Positions 8,710 through 18,500 of a stretch of 64,000 nt of DNA are shown piece by piece. Source of the stretch: Pseudomonas koreensis (lineage in GTDB: Bacteria > Pseudomonadota > Gammaproteobacteria > Pseudomonadales > Pseudomonadaceae); the NCBI RefSeq assembly GCF_025447595.1, contig NZ_JAOEJU010000008.1, forward strand, positions 1-64,000. The letters are read 5' to 3'. How positions within the stretch are numbered: the first letter of the stretch is position 1; each line of letters opens with the position of its first letter. The notes beneath the pieces were generated by a model. It made no database searches. It was not told where the DNA came from and saw only the letters and a program-made list of their open reading frames with translations. Position numbers and translations under genes: made by a program.

Positions 8710-11292
8710 ATGGACATTACCACTCCTGCAGCTGCACTCCCCGCGCCGCAAAGCGCAGCGACCAGGCGTCTGGCTTTTGCCGTCGGCGCACTGTTCGTCA
8801 CCGGGGTCATCGCGACAGTCAGCACCTTGTTCAGCATTGCGACACAGCTCGATAACGACGATGTGAACGACAACCGGTTCTATTCGAGTCGAGCCCTGGA
8901 AAACCGCATCCTCGCTTCGAAAAACTACATCACCAGTTATGCCTACTGGACCACGGCGTATGAGCGGCTGAATGGTCAGGTCGACACAAAATGGGCGTAC
9001 GTGGATCAGAACATGGGGAAAACCCTGTTCACCAACGACGGCTATGAGGGCGTCTTCGTCCTGGATCGGCAGCACACCAAATATGCGGTGGTTCGCGGGC
9101 AACTGGTCGATGCCGACATCTCCGGTTTCCTGCAAGCCCCGGCCTCTTCGCTGGTCGATAAAATACAAACCCAGGCCGATCTGACCAAACCTCTCAACAG
9201 CTACTCATTGTTTGAAGACTGGCCGGCTCTGGTGACGACAGCCGCGATCATTCCCAATGACGAACGCCCCACAGCAGAACCGGAAAAAACCTCGGTACTG
9301 GTGTTCGTCGACCAGTTGACGCCTACCAAACTGCGCAAGATCGGTAGTGGCTATGGTCTGAACAATCTGACCCTGGCCCCGGACGAAACCATCGACGCAG
9401 GCCGGCCCAGGGTGCCGCTCGACAGCACGGGTTACAGCCTTGTCGCCGACCTGGAACGTCCCGGCCAACAGTTGCTGTGGTCATTGCTGCCAATACTCGT
9501 GTCTGTTCTGTTCATCCTGATGCTGTTGACTGCGTATTTTTTTCGGCATGCCTTGCGTTCGTCGAAGTACGTGGACAACAGCCTTGAAGCGATGCAAACC
9601 TCACACCGGGCCATGGAAGCCGCCAACCAGGCGCTGGAAGCCAGCGAAGAGCGCTTTCGGGCGGTGGCCGAAGCGGCCTCCGACTGGATCTGGGAAGTCG
9701 ACCGGCATTTGTCCATCACCTATCTCTCGGCGCGCTTCGGCACAGTCACCGGGTATGCGCAGGAGCAATGGCTGGGGCAAGACATTTTGCAATTGCTGTC
9801 CTGCGATACCACGCCGCTGGATCTGTGGCTCAGGAAACTCAACGAGGATGCCAACGCCATTGACTTGCGTTGCACCTACCGTGACCGCAACGGCCAACAA
9901 CGTTACTGTCGCCTGTCCGCCCGGCCGATCCTGGAGAGGAACACAATAGTCGGCTATCGCGGCACCGCCAGCGACATCACTGATGAAGTTGCCGCCCACG
10001 CGCAGATCCAGCACCTGTCCATGCACGACGCGCTGACGGGACTGCCCAATCGCAACAAGCTGGCCCGCTATCTGGAGGAGGCGCTGCAACTCAAGGAGCA
10101 CGCAGCGCCCTTGTCGCTGTTGATGATTGATCTGGACAACTTCAAACCGATCAATGACTCACTGGGCCATCCGGCCGGTGATGCGGTCTTGCAGGAAGTC
10201 TCGCGACGCTTGCGAGAATGCACCCGCGACCACGATATCGTGGCCCGGCTCGGTGGCGACGAATTCGTGGTGGTGCTCAACGGCATGGACACCCATCAGG
10301 AAATCGACAAATTCTGTACACGTCTGATCGGCAGCCTGCATCAACCGGTGATGTTCGAAAATCATCCATTGCACATCGGTGCCAGCGTGGGCATTACCTT
10401 GAGCAGGCGTCACGGTTTCGAACCCGCAGAACTGATTCGCTGTGCCGACATCGCGCTCTATCAGGCCAAGTCGGAAGGCAAGAATACCTGGTGCTATTTC
10501 GAAGCCCATATGAGCGATCGGATCCAGACACGCCGGGAACTGGAAGATGATTTGCGCAAAGCGCTGACAGACAACGAGCTGGTGTTGCATTACCAGCCCC
10601 GATACAAGGTGGACGGCAAGGAAATCGTCTCGGTCGAAGCCTTGGTGCGCTGGCAGCATCCGACAAAAGGGTTGCTCGGCCCAGACCTCTTCATCCCTCT
10701 CGCGGAGCAGACGGATCTGATTGTTCCGCTGGGCCGCTGGGTACTGCGCGAAGCCTGCCGGACGGCCCTTGCATGGCCGGGAGATATCCTGTTGTCGGTC
10801 AACCTGTCCCCTGCCCAGTTCGCGCTGAGCGACGTCGTCGAAGACGTACGCGAAGTGCTGGTCGAAACCCGTTTTCCGGCCAGTCGCCTGGAACTGGAAA
10901 TCACCGAGAACGTGATGCTCAACGACACCGACGGCGCGCTGACAACCATGAATTCGCTCAAGGAACTGGGTGTGCGGTTGAACATGGACGACTTCGGTAC
11001 GGGCTACTCCTCGCTGGGCTATTTACGCGCCTACCCGTTTGACGGGATCAAGATCGACAAGCGTTTCATCGCCTCGATCACCACCGGTAGCAATGACCGT
11101 GCTGTGGTGCAAGCCATCATCGGCCTGGGCAAAGCCATGGGTTTGAATGTGACGGCCGAAGGCGTCGAAACCGAAGAACAACTGGCGATTCTCGGCAAGG
11201 ACCAGTGCAATGAAGTGCAGGGTTATTTCATGAGCCGGCCGATCGACAAAACAGCATTTTCCCGACTTTTGCAGGCATCGGGACGCCTTTGA
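8710..11292 (+). CDS. Bifunctional diguanylate cyclase/phosphodiesterase (CHASE4-PAS-GGDEF-EAL)
   Basis: This is an 860-residue inner-membrane c-di-GMP enzyme. In order: a membrane segment (about 22-44), a periplasmic CHASE4-type sensor rich in aromatic residues (SYAYWTTAYERL near 76), a second membrane segment (about 258-280), a PAS domain beginning SEERFRAVAEAASDWIWEVD (about 312), a GGDEF domain with intact GGDEF (about 515) preceded by an RDHD allosteric I-site, and an EAL domain with intact EALVRW (about 643) and NMDDFGTGYSS. Both active sites look complete, so net activity cannot be read from sequence. ATG 8710 follows AAGGATGA; an upstream in-frame start at 8656 lacks one. It is next to the lipopeptide locus, and c-di-GMP often governs swarming and biofilm traits that such lipopeptides affect. 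Confidence 0.92.
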   Translation: MDITTPAAALPAPQSAATRRLAFAVGALFVTGVIATVSTLFSIATQLDNDDVNDNRFYSSRALENRILASKNYITSYAYWTTAYERLNGQVDTKWAYVDQNMGKTLFTNDGYEGVFVLDRQHTKYAVVRGQLVDADISGFLQAPASSLVDKIQTQADLTKPLNSYSLFEDWPALVTTAAIIPNDERPTAEPEKTSVLVFVDQLTPTKLRKIGSGYGLNNLTLAPDETIDAGRPRVPLDSTGYSLVADLERPGQQLLWSLLPILVSVLFILMLLTAYFFRHALRSSKYVDNSLEAMQTSHRAMEAANQALEASEERFRAVAEAASDWIWEVDRHLSITYLSARFGTVTGYAQEQWLGQDILQLLSCDTTPLDLWLRKLNEDANAIDLRCTYRDRNGQQRYCRLSARPILERNTIVGYRGTASDITDEVAAHAQIQHLSMHDALTGLPNRNKLARYLEEALQLKEHAAPLSLLMIDLDNFKPINDSLGHPAGDAVLQEVSRRLRECTRDHDIVARLGGDEFVVVLNGMDTHQEIDKFCTRLIGSLHQPVMFENHPLHIGASVGITLSRRHGFEPAELIRCADIALYQAKSEGKNTWCYFEAHMSDRIQTRRELEDDLRKALTDNELVLHYQPRYKVDGKEIVSVEALVRWQHPTKGLLGPDLFIPLAEQTDLIVPLGRWVLREACRTALAWPGDILLSVNLSPAQFALSDVVEDVREVLVETRFPASRLELEITENVMLNDTDGALTTMNSLKELGVRLNMDDFGTGYSSLGYLRAYPFDGIKIDKRFIASITTGSNDRAVVQAIIGLGKAMGLNVTAEGVETEEQLAILGKDQCNEVQGYFMSRPIDKTAFSRLLQASGRL

Positions 11293-11512
11293 TACCGGAA
11301 TCCATTTTGCCGGGCTTCGCTTCAATGGCAGAGCCTGCCCCTCCCCTCGGTGGGTCGATACAGGTTATGAGCTAATAACGCCTTCATTAAACGGTCGCTG
11401 AAACGTTGTACTAGGATAGGATCCAATTCCTCGATGCGCTGTCGCAGGCCAAGGAACCCAGGCCGGTGCGTCAGGAACGCAATTTCCCCATTGCAACTCA
11501 TGGATGAAATAC

Positions 11513-12283
11513 ATGAACTCACATCTGTTTCCTCAAATCGGCAAGGTCATCGCCAGCACCGGCAGCCGGCACTTCCCGCGGATGCTGCATGACCTGATCC
11601 TCACCCAGTTGGCCGTGGACGCCACACACATCCGCAAGATGCGCGTGGAGCCCGTCGGGCGTGCGCAACCGCGCCCCGAACCTGAATACCCCCGGGAGGC
11701 GACATTGACGGCCGAGACGGTGTATTCCGAACTGAGCAGCGATCCCGGCAACAGTGACGTGCCGGCCGCCGAACACTCCACGGTCACCGATGCCTCGCAG
11801 TTGCACCTGACCCGGCGAAAGGACGGTTATCGCTACGTGATATCCGTGTACCGCTGCGGCCCGTCCCAACGTTTTTCCGCCCAGGAGCGCAGTCGGCTGC
11901 AGGACATCTCTCCGGTGCTGCTGCCGATGGTGGAAAAACATATCCACGCGCTGCAACCGGCGAATGCTGATCCAGAGGCTCAAGAGAGGGCGGCAGAAGC
12001 GTCCATGCAAGGCCTGGAATCCCTGCGCCTGAGCTTTTGCGAGCGCGTGGAGCAACTGGGACTGAATCTTTCCAACCGTGAAATGGAAGTGTGTGTAGGC
12101 CTGCTCGCCGGGTGCACCGCGCCGGAACTGGCCGAGCAGTTGCAACTGAAGGTCAACACCGTTGAGAGTTACCTCAAGCGCGCCGCGATCAAACTGGGCA
12201 TCAGCGGCCGCCATTCGCTGATGCGCTGGATGTATTCACCCAAGGACTGCCCGGCAGCCAGCGGCCCGTCGAATGCGGCCTGA
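11513..12283 (+). CDS. LuxR-family regulator, left flank of the lipopeptide locus
   Basis: A 256-residue protein with a C-terminal GerE/LuxR helix-turn-helix: LSNREMEVCVGLLAG (about 183-197) then NTVESYLKRAAIKLGISGRHSL. The N-terminal ~170 residues do not resemble an acyl-homoserine-lactone-binding domain, matching the LuxR regulators that flank Pseudomonas cyclic-lipopeptide clusters. Its N terminus (IGKVIASTGSRHFPRML) resembles that of the LuxR at 43980 ([17 protein letters not shown]), so the two are probably paralogues. It is convergent with macB, with a shared bidirectional terminator between them. ATG 11504 would add three residues. A role in controlling the NRPS genes is inferred from position and family. 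Confidence 0.85.
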   Translation: MNSHLFPQIGKVIASTGSRHFPRMLHDLILTQLAVDATHIRKMRVEPVGRAQPRPEPEYPREATLTAETVYSELSSDPGNSDVPAAEHSTVTDASQLHLTRRKDGYRYVISVYRCGPSQRFSAQERSRLQDISPVLLPMVEKHIHALQPANADPEAQERAAEASMQGLESLRLSFCERVEQLGLNLSNREMEVCVGLLAGCTAPELAEQLQLKVNTVESYLKRAAIKLGISGRHSLMRWMYSPKDCPAASGPSNAA

Positions 12284-12300
12284 GCGCTGAGTCACCACGA

Positions 12301-12335
12301 GAAAACCGCCGTCCTGTCAGGAATGGCGGTTTTTC
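12301..12335. terminator. Bidirectional terminator between luxR and macB
   Basis: AAAACCGCC (12302-12310) pairs with GGCGGTTTT (12325-12333) around a 14-nt loop. Runs of T follow the stem on the plus strand and A precedes it, so it works in both directions. It would end both the luxR transcript and the long macA-macB (possibly NRPS) transcript. Confidence 0.8.
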
Positions 12336-12347
12336 CATGGGTGCCCG

Positions 12348-14318
12348 TCAATCCCGCGCCAGCGCCTCGATAGGATCGAGCCGCGACGCATTGCGAGCCG
12401 GCACGAAGCCGAACACGATGCCGATCAACGTCGAACAGACCACCGCAGTAAGCACCGAACCCAGCGAGAACACCATTTCCCATTCCTTGATGAACAGCGA
12501 AAACAGGTAGCCGATGGCATAGGAAAGGGAAATCCCGATAGCGCCCCCCAGCAGACAGACCATCGCCGCCTCCACCAGAAACTGCTGACGGATGTCCGAC
12601 TGCCGCGCCCCCACCGCCATGCGGATACCAATTTCGCGGGTACGTTCGGTGACCGACACCAGCATGATGTTCATCACGCCGATACCACCCACCACCAGGG
12701 AAATCACCGCAATCAGCGACAACAACAGCGCCAGTGAGCGACTGGTTTTCTGCACGGTCTGCATCACGCTGTCGAGGTTGTTGGTGAAAAAATCCTTGGT
12801 ACCGTGGCGCTGTAGCATCAGTTTGTTGACGTTGTCTTCCACCACTTTGCTCGGCTGGCCGTCCTTGATCCGCACACTGATGCTGTCCAGATAACGCTGG
12901 CCCAACAGCCGTCCGGCTGCGGTTTCATAGGGCACCCATACGTTGAGCGACTTGCTCGACGAGAAGATGTTCTTGTTCTCCGCCGCCACACCGATCACGG
13001 TGCACGGCAGGTTACCGATCAGGATCACCTGCCCCAGCGGATCCACTCCCTCGCCGAACAACCGTTGGCGGGTGTTGTGATCGATCACCACCACTTGCGC
13101 CTGGCGCCGGGCATCGCTTTCGCTGAACGGGATGCCCGACTCCATCTTGATGCCGCGTACCTGAAAGTACAGATCGCTGACGCCGTTGACCTGGGCATCG
13201 AGATCAATGTTGCGATAGCGCAGCAACAGATTGCGCCCCACCACCGGCGTGGCGCTGTCGACGTAATACAGCTGATTGAGCGCCGTCACATCCGCCGGCA
13301 CCAGGGTTTCGATGGCCGCCGAACGGCTATCGCCAAAACTGGTGCCGGAATAGATATCGATAGTGTTGCTGCCGATGGCCTGAATGTCCTTCAGCACATA
13401 GCGTTTGGCCCCTTCGCCGATGGCCGAAATCGACACCACCGAGGTGATGCCGATAACGATCCCGAGCATGGTCAGCAGGGTGCGCATCCGATGGGAGATC
13501 AGCGCGACCCAGGCCATGTTGAACGCTTCCTTGAACAACCCGAGGCTGGCCACCAGGCGTCGCGCAGCATTGGATCTGGGTTGCACTGCGTCCTCGTTGG
13601 TCAGTGCAGTTGTATCGCGCTCGTTGCGGCGGTCGCTGAGGATTTCGCCATCGCTGACTTCAATGATGCGCTCGGCGTTGGCTGCAACCTTGGGGTCGTG
13701 CGTCACCAGAATCACGGTGTGTCCGGCCGCGTGCAGCTCCAGCAGGATGCGCATTACCTCCTTGCCGCTGGTGGTATCGAGGGCGCCGGTGGGCTCATCC
13801 GCGAGGATCACTTCCCCGCCGTTCATCAAGGCCCGGGCAATGCTCACGCGCTGTTGCTGACCGCCCGATAGCTGGCTCGGGCGATGCGTCAGGTGCCCTT
13901 CCAGCCCCAGACGCGCCAAAAGCTCACGGGCCCGGGCATGACGTTGCGGCTCCGGTGTGCCGGCGTAGATCGCCGGCATTTCGACGTTGTGCATCGCACT
14001 CAGGTGCGGCAGCAAGTGGTAGCGCTGGAAGATGAAGCCGAAATAATCGCGCCGCAATTCGGCCAAGGCCTGAGTGTCGAGGTCGCGGGTCTCCCGCCCG
14101 TTGACTTTGTAGCTGCCAGCGGTGGCGTAATCGAGACAGCCGAGAATGTTCATCAGCGTCGATTTGCCGGAGCCCGAGGCGCCGATGATCGCCACCATTT
14201 CCCCGGCATTGATTGTCAGGTCGATATTCTTCAGCGCCAGAAATTCGCGATCACCGGCGGTGAAGCTGCGGCTGATGCCGGTCAGTTGCAGCAGAGGCTC
14301 GGTCATGCTCATGCTCAT
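12348..14318 (-). CDS. macB: MacB-type ABC exporter (ATPase plus permease)
   Basis: This is a 656-residue fusion of an N-terminal ABC ATPase and a C-terminal MacB permease, close to E. coli MacB (648). The ATPase has Walker A GASGSGKST (about 45-53), signature LSGGQQQR (about 148), Walker B VILADEPTGALD and the H-loop VTHD. A first membrane segment lies near 285 (MRTLLTMLGIVIGITSV), followed by a large periplasmic domain and three C-terminal membrane segments including GGIGVMNIMLVSVTERTREIG. It sits in the inner membrane and, with MacA and an outer-membrane factor, would export the lipopeptide. The start overlaps the macA stop (ATGA); internal ATGs of the repeated MSMSM N terminus are alternatives. 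It is the last gene of the operon. Confidence 0.93.
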   Translation of the reverse strand: MSMSMTEPLLQLTGISRSFTAGDREFLALKNIDLTINAGEMVAIIGASGSGKSTLMNILGCLDYATAGSYKVNGRETRDLDTQALAELRRDYFGFIFQRYHLLPHLSAMHNVEMPAIYAGTPEPQRHARARELLARLGLEGHLTHRPSQLSGGQQQRVSIARALMNGGEVILADEPTGALDTTSGKEVMRILLELHAAGHTVILVTHDPKVAANAERIIEVSDGEILSDRRNERDTTALTNEDAVQPRSNAARRLVASLGLFKEAFNMAWVALISHRMRTLLTMLGIVIGITSVVSISAIGEGAKRYVLKDIQAIGSNTIDIYSGTSFGDSRSAAIETLVPADVTALNQLYYVDSATPVVGRNLLLRYRNIDLDAQVNGVSDLYFQVRGIKMESGIPFSESDARRQAQVVVIDHNTRQRLFGEGVDPLGQVILIGNLPCTVIGVAAENKNIFSSSKSLNVWVPYETAAGRLLGQRYLDSISVRIKDGQPSKVVEDNVNKLMLQRHGTKDFFTNNLDSVMQTVQKTSRSLALLLSLIAVISLVVGGIGVMNIMLVSVTERTREIGIRMAVGARQSDIRQQFLVEAAMVCLLGGAIGISLSYAIGYLFSLFIKEWEMVFSLGSVLTAVVCSTLIGIVFGFVPARNASRLDPIEALARD

Positions 14319-15463
14319 GCCCCTGCCACTTTCGACACCGGATCACCGATCACCACCCGGTCGCCCTCGGCCAGGCCGTCGTTGACCTGCACCTTGACGT
14401 TGTTGTTGATCCCGGTCTGCACATTGCGCGACTGCGCCTGGCCCTTGGCGTCCAGCACCCGCACCGGGAAACTGCCGTCATTGTTGCGCGGGCCCAGCGC
14501 AGCTACTGGAATCGTCAGCACCGACTTGGCGGTGTCCAGCACCACGCGCACCTGGGCGGTCATGGAAATACGCAGGCGGTGATCAGGGTTGGGTACCTCG
14601 AACAGCGCATTGTAGAACACCGCCGTGTTCTGCTTCGGCGTGCCGGCGGGCGGGGTTTCCAGGAAGTTCTGCGGTGCAGGCTCGGTGCCGCGCAGCTTGC
14701 CGTAATAACGCTTGTCCTCGCCGAGAATGGTGAAATACACCTCCTGCCCCGGCGTAATGTGAATGACGTCAGCCTCCGACACCTGAGCCTTGACGGTCAT
14801 GGTGTCCAGGTCCGCCAGTTTCAGCAGGATCGGCGCCAGTTGGTTGGCGATCACGGTCTGGCCTTCCTGAGTCACGATGCCCACCACGTCGCCGTCGATA
14901 GGCGCGACGATCCGCGTGTAGGCCAGATTGACCTTGGCAGTGTCGATCTGGATGTGCGCGCTCTTGATCTGCGCGTCCAGCGACAACAGGTTGGCCTGCT
15001 GCACTTCGTAGTTCGATTGTGCAGTTTCGAAATCCTGACGCGAGATCGAGGCGTCTTCTTGCAGATTCTGATAGCGCTCGTAGATCGCTTTGGTCTGTCG
15101 CAGCTGAGCCTGAGTCGCCCGGCGCTGGGCTTGCAGGTTTTCTTCGTCGACCTGAGCCTGACGCAGGGTGTTCTGCAATACCAGCGGATCGATTTCCGCC
15201 AGCCACTGCCCCTTCTTGACCTTGTCGCCGACCTTGACCTTGAGCGATTTCAATTGCCCTGAAACCTGGGCACCGACGTCCACCTGCTTGATGCCTTCCA
15301 GCAGACCAGTGGCCAGCACCGCATTTTCAATATCACCGCGTTCGACCGTGGCGGTCAGGTATTGCGGTGCTTCCGCCGGCGCCTGCACCGTGTAGAACAC
15401 CAACCCGGCCACCAGCGTCAACGCGATTCCCAAACCGACTTTGCGCAACTTCGACTGTTCCAT
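14315..15463 (-). CDS. macA: MacA-type periplasmic adaptor (membrane fusion) protein
   Basis: This is a 382-residue RND/ABC-type membrane fusion protein. It has an N-terminal membrane anchor (about 8-25, GLGIALTLVAGLVFYTV), a lipoyl half-motif around GAQVSGQLKSLKVKVGDKVKKG (about 60-81), a long alpha-hairpin coiled coil (about 95-170), the second lipoyl half IVAPIDGDVVGIVTQEGQ (near 190) and a beta-barrel/membrane-proximal domain. It links MacB to an outer-membrane factor in the periplasm. I chose ATG 15463; the frame opens with TTG at 15475. It overlaps macB by 4 bp and lies about 65 bp downstream of the third NRPS gene on the same strand, so co-transcription is likely. The partner channel is probably the NodT-like protein at 44836. 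Confidence 0.92.
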   Translation of the reverse strand: MEQSKLRKVGLGIALTLVAGLVFYTVQAPAEAPQYLTATVERGDIENAVLATGLLEGIKQVDVGAQVSGQLKSLKVKVGDKVKKGQWLAEIDPLVLQNTLRQAQVDEENLQAQRRATQAQLRQTKAIYERYQNLQEDASISRQDFETAQSNYEVQQANLLSLDAQIKSAHIQIDTAKVNLAYTRIVAPIDGDVVGIVTQEGQTVIANQLAPILLKLADLDTMTVKAQVSEADVIHITPGQEVYFTILGEDKRYYGKLRGTEPAPQNFLETPPAGTPKQNTAVFYNALFEVPNPDHRLRISMTAQVRVVLDTAKSVLTIPVAALGPRNNDGSFPVRVLDAKGQAQSRNVQTGINNNVKVQVNDGLAEGDRVVIGDPVSKVAGA

Positions 15464-15529
15464 AAATGACCACAATTCCGTTCAGGGTTGAGCCCGGCCA
15501 GCGGCCGGGTTCCAGGATAAAAGCCTCAA

Positions 15530-18500
15530 TCAGGACAGCACTTGCCCGGCCGGCACTTTGAGCCCGTCATGCCACCACGCCGCGAGACTGAAGACATTGG
15601 GCGCCTTGAGAATCGTGAAGTGGTTGCCGGGGCCGTACCACACCGCCAGATCCCTGGCCTCGCGCTGCCAGCCTTCAAGCATTGCTGCCTGCTCGCGCTG
15701 GTTGCCCGAGGCGTCCAGCGTCGGGTCGTCCACCAGCGCCAGACGCACCGGCCCGGTGTAGGCCAGCGCCGGCCGATAGACCGTGCGCAGCGCGGTGGCG
15801 AAGGTGCGCACCGGGCCCTGCATCGCGTCAGCTGGCGAGCGTTCGGACAGCACACCGGCATGCACCATGCCGTCATGCAGCAAGCGCATTTGCGTAGCGT
15901 CATCGGCTTCGGCGAAAGCCAGTGCATCGATCCCCAGGGACTTGCCGCTGGACAGTTGCAGCGACTCGATCAGTCGCAACAACGCCGCCGTCGTGGTGTA
16001 CGGCTTGCCCACAACGCTATTGCCGCCCGGTGATTCGCTGTCGATCAGGGTCAGGGATGCCACCTCGCGCCCCGCCGCCTGCAACTGCGCCGCCATGGCG
16101 TAGGCCACCCAGCCACCGAATGAATGCCCGATCAGGTGCACCGGTCCTCGCGGATACAACGCTTCCAGAGCCTGCACATAGAACGCGGCAGCACTCTCGA
16201 CCCGGCTGTGCGGCACGCTCGCGCCGTCGAGGCCTCGGGGTTGCAGACCATGAATCGGCCACTCCGGCCCCAACGCTTCAGTCAGGTGGATGAACCCGGT
16301 GACACTGTCGCCCGCCCCCGGCACGCAGAAAATCGGCGCATGCCCGGCGTGCCCGGTCTGGATGGTCAGGATCGGCTGATACGCCGCCATCTCAGGCACG
16401 CTCGACGCTTCCAGTGCCTGGCCCAAAGCCTGCCCCAGAACCTGAACGTGCGGTGCTTTCATCATGCTCTGGTGGTCGCCCGGTACGTCGATGCAGTGCA
16501 GCTCCAGACCTGGCAATTCTTCTGCCCAACCGCGCGTGGGGCTGAGGCGTGACATTGGCGCCGAACGTTCCATGGCCCGCAACAGATGCAACGGCAGACG
16601 GACCGGGTTGATCCGGTAATGAGCCAGCGCATGCCCGTGGGCCACTTCGCGATCGAGGTAATGCCAGGCATCCGCCGACGAGACAGCCGCCAGTTCGGGT
16701 CGGAGCAACTGCTGTTCCTGACAACGCTGGAACAAATCGGCGAATTCCTGTTGCTCAAGCTCTGTCTGCAAAACGGCCAGGCGCGCAAGCGCTTGCTGCC
16801 CCTGGGTCTCGCGCCCCGCCCAATGCGCCGTGCAATGCAGAAGCAATTGGCGCTTGTGTACATGAACATCGTTCCAGCGCGCTTTGTCCGGATCGGCCAG
16901 ACGTGGCACGTAGGAGTCGATCAGCCCGACAAACTCCACTGGCTCATCCATCCCGAGCAGTTGCGCCGCGATTTCATACGCCAGCACGCCACCGAATGAC
17001 CAGCCAGCAAGCCGATAGGGGCCATGAGGCTGTCTGGCGCGGATAATCCCGACCAGCCTGGCCGCCAGGCACTCCATGGTGCGCAGTTGCGTCGATCCGG
17101 CATCGATACCCGGTAAGCCGTAAATCGGAAATTCACCGCCGATGTGCATACCCAGCGCCGGGAAATACAGGTCCTGACCACTGAACTCATGCACCAGGAA
17201 CAACGGCGTGCCCCGGTCGCTTGCACGCACCACGACCACCCCGTCCTGGGGTTCCGCCAGGCCATTGCGCTGGCTCAACAGCGTGGCAGCGGCCTCGATA
17301 CTGGAATACTGGAACAGTTCGGCCAGCGAAATCGCCATGCCGGCCTGCTGCATCAGCGTGACGAGACGCACCGCCAGCAGTGAATGCCCGCCCAGTTCGA
17401 AGAAGTTGTCTTGGCGACCTACCTGGGTGAGTTGCAACACGTCGGCCCAGAGCTCGGCCAGAGAGGCCTCCAGAGAATTGGCCGGCGCTTCATAGGCACG
17501 ACTGAGCAACGCCTGCTGCGTCGGCGCCGGCAATGCCTTGCGATCGACCTTGCCGTTATTGTTCAGCGGCAGGCTCGCCAGCGCCACCCACGCGGTCGGG
17601 ATCATGTATTCCGGCAACCTTGCTTTGAGCAATGCGTGCAGAGTGGCGCTCTGTACGTCAGGGTCGTGCGCCGTGTAATAGGCCACCAGTCGGGATGGCT
17701 CCTGTCCGTCGCGTCGGGCCAGCACCACAGCTTCCTTGACGCCCGGACAGCTCAACAGGCGGTTTTCGATTTCCCCGAGCTCGATCCGGAAACCGCGAAT
17801 CTTCACCTGATCATCGTTGCGGCCGATGCATTCCAGTTGCCCCGGCGCCTGCCAGCGCACCAGGTCGCCGGTGCGATACATCAAGGCTTGCGGGTCGTCG
17901 CTGAACGGATCTTGAAGGAATTTCTCGGCAGTCAGTTGTGGCCGGTTCAGATAGCCCAGCGCAACGCCCTGACCACCGATGTACAACTCGCCGGCGACAC
18001 CGAACGGCACCGGTTGCTGCCGGGCATCGAGCACATACACGCAAGTGCTGCCGATGGGGCCGCCAATCGAAACATTGTCCGCATCCGGCGCCACCTCACG
18101 CACTTCGAAGGTGGTGGCGTACGTCGTGGTTTCGGTCGGGCCATAACAATGCACCAGGCGCAGGTCGGGTGCTTCGGCGAGCAGTTTTCGAAACGCCGCC
18201 GGATCGCCACGCTCCCCGCCGCACAGCAGGATGCGCAGCCCTTTGAGCGCTTCGGGAATCAATTGCACGTACTGATTGAACAGCGCGGTGGTGACAAACA
18301 GGATCGTCGCCCGGCACCGGCTCAGCTCCCGACCGAATGCCTGCGGATCGAGCAAAACCGCATGATCGATCACGGCCACCTGAGCACCGTTGAGCAAAGC
18401 GCCCCAGATATCCATGGTGCTTGCATCGAACGCCGGGTTCGAAGCGAATGCCACCCGGTCAGCCGGGTTGAAATCGGCGTAGCCGCAATCGATCACAAGG

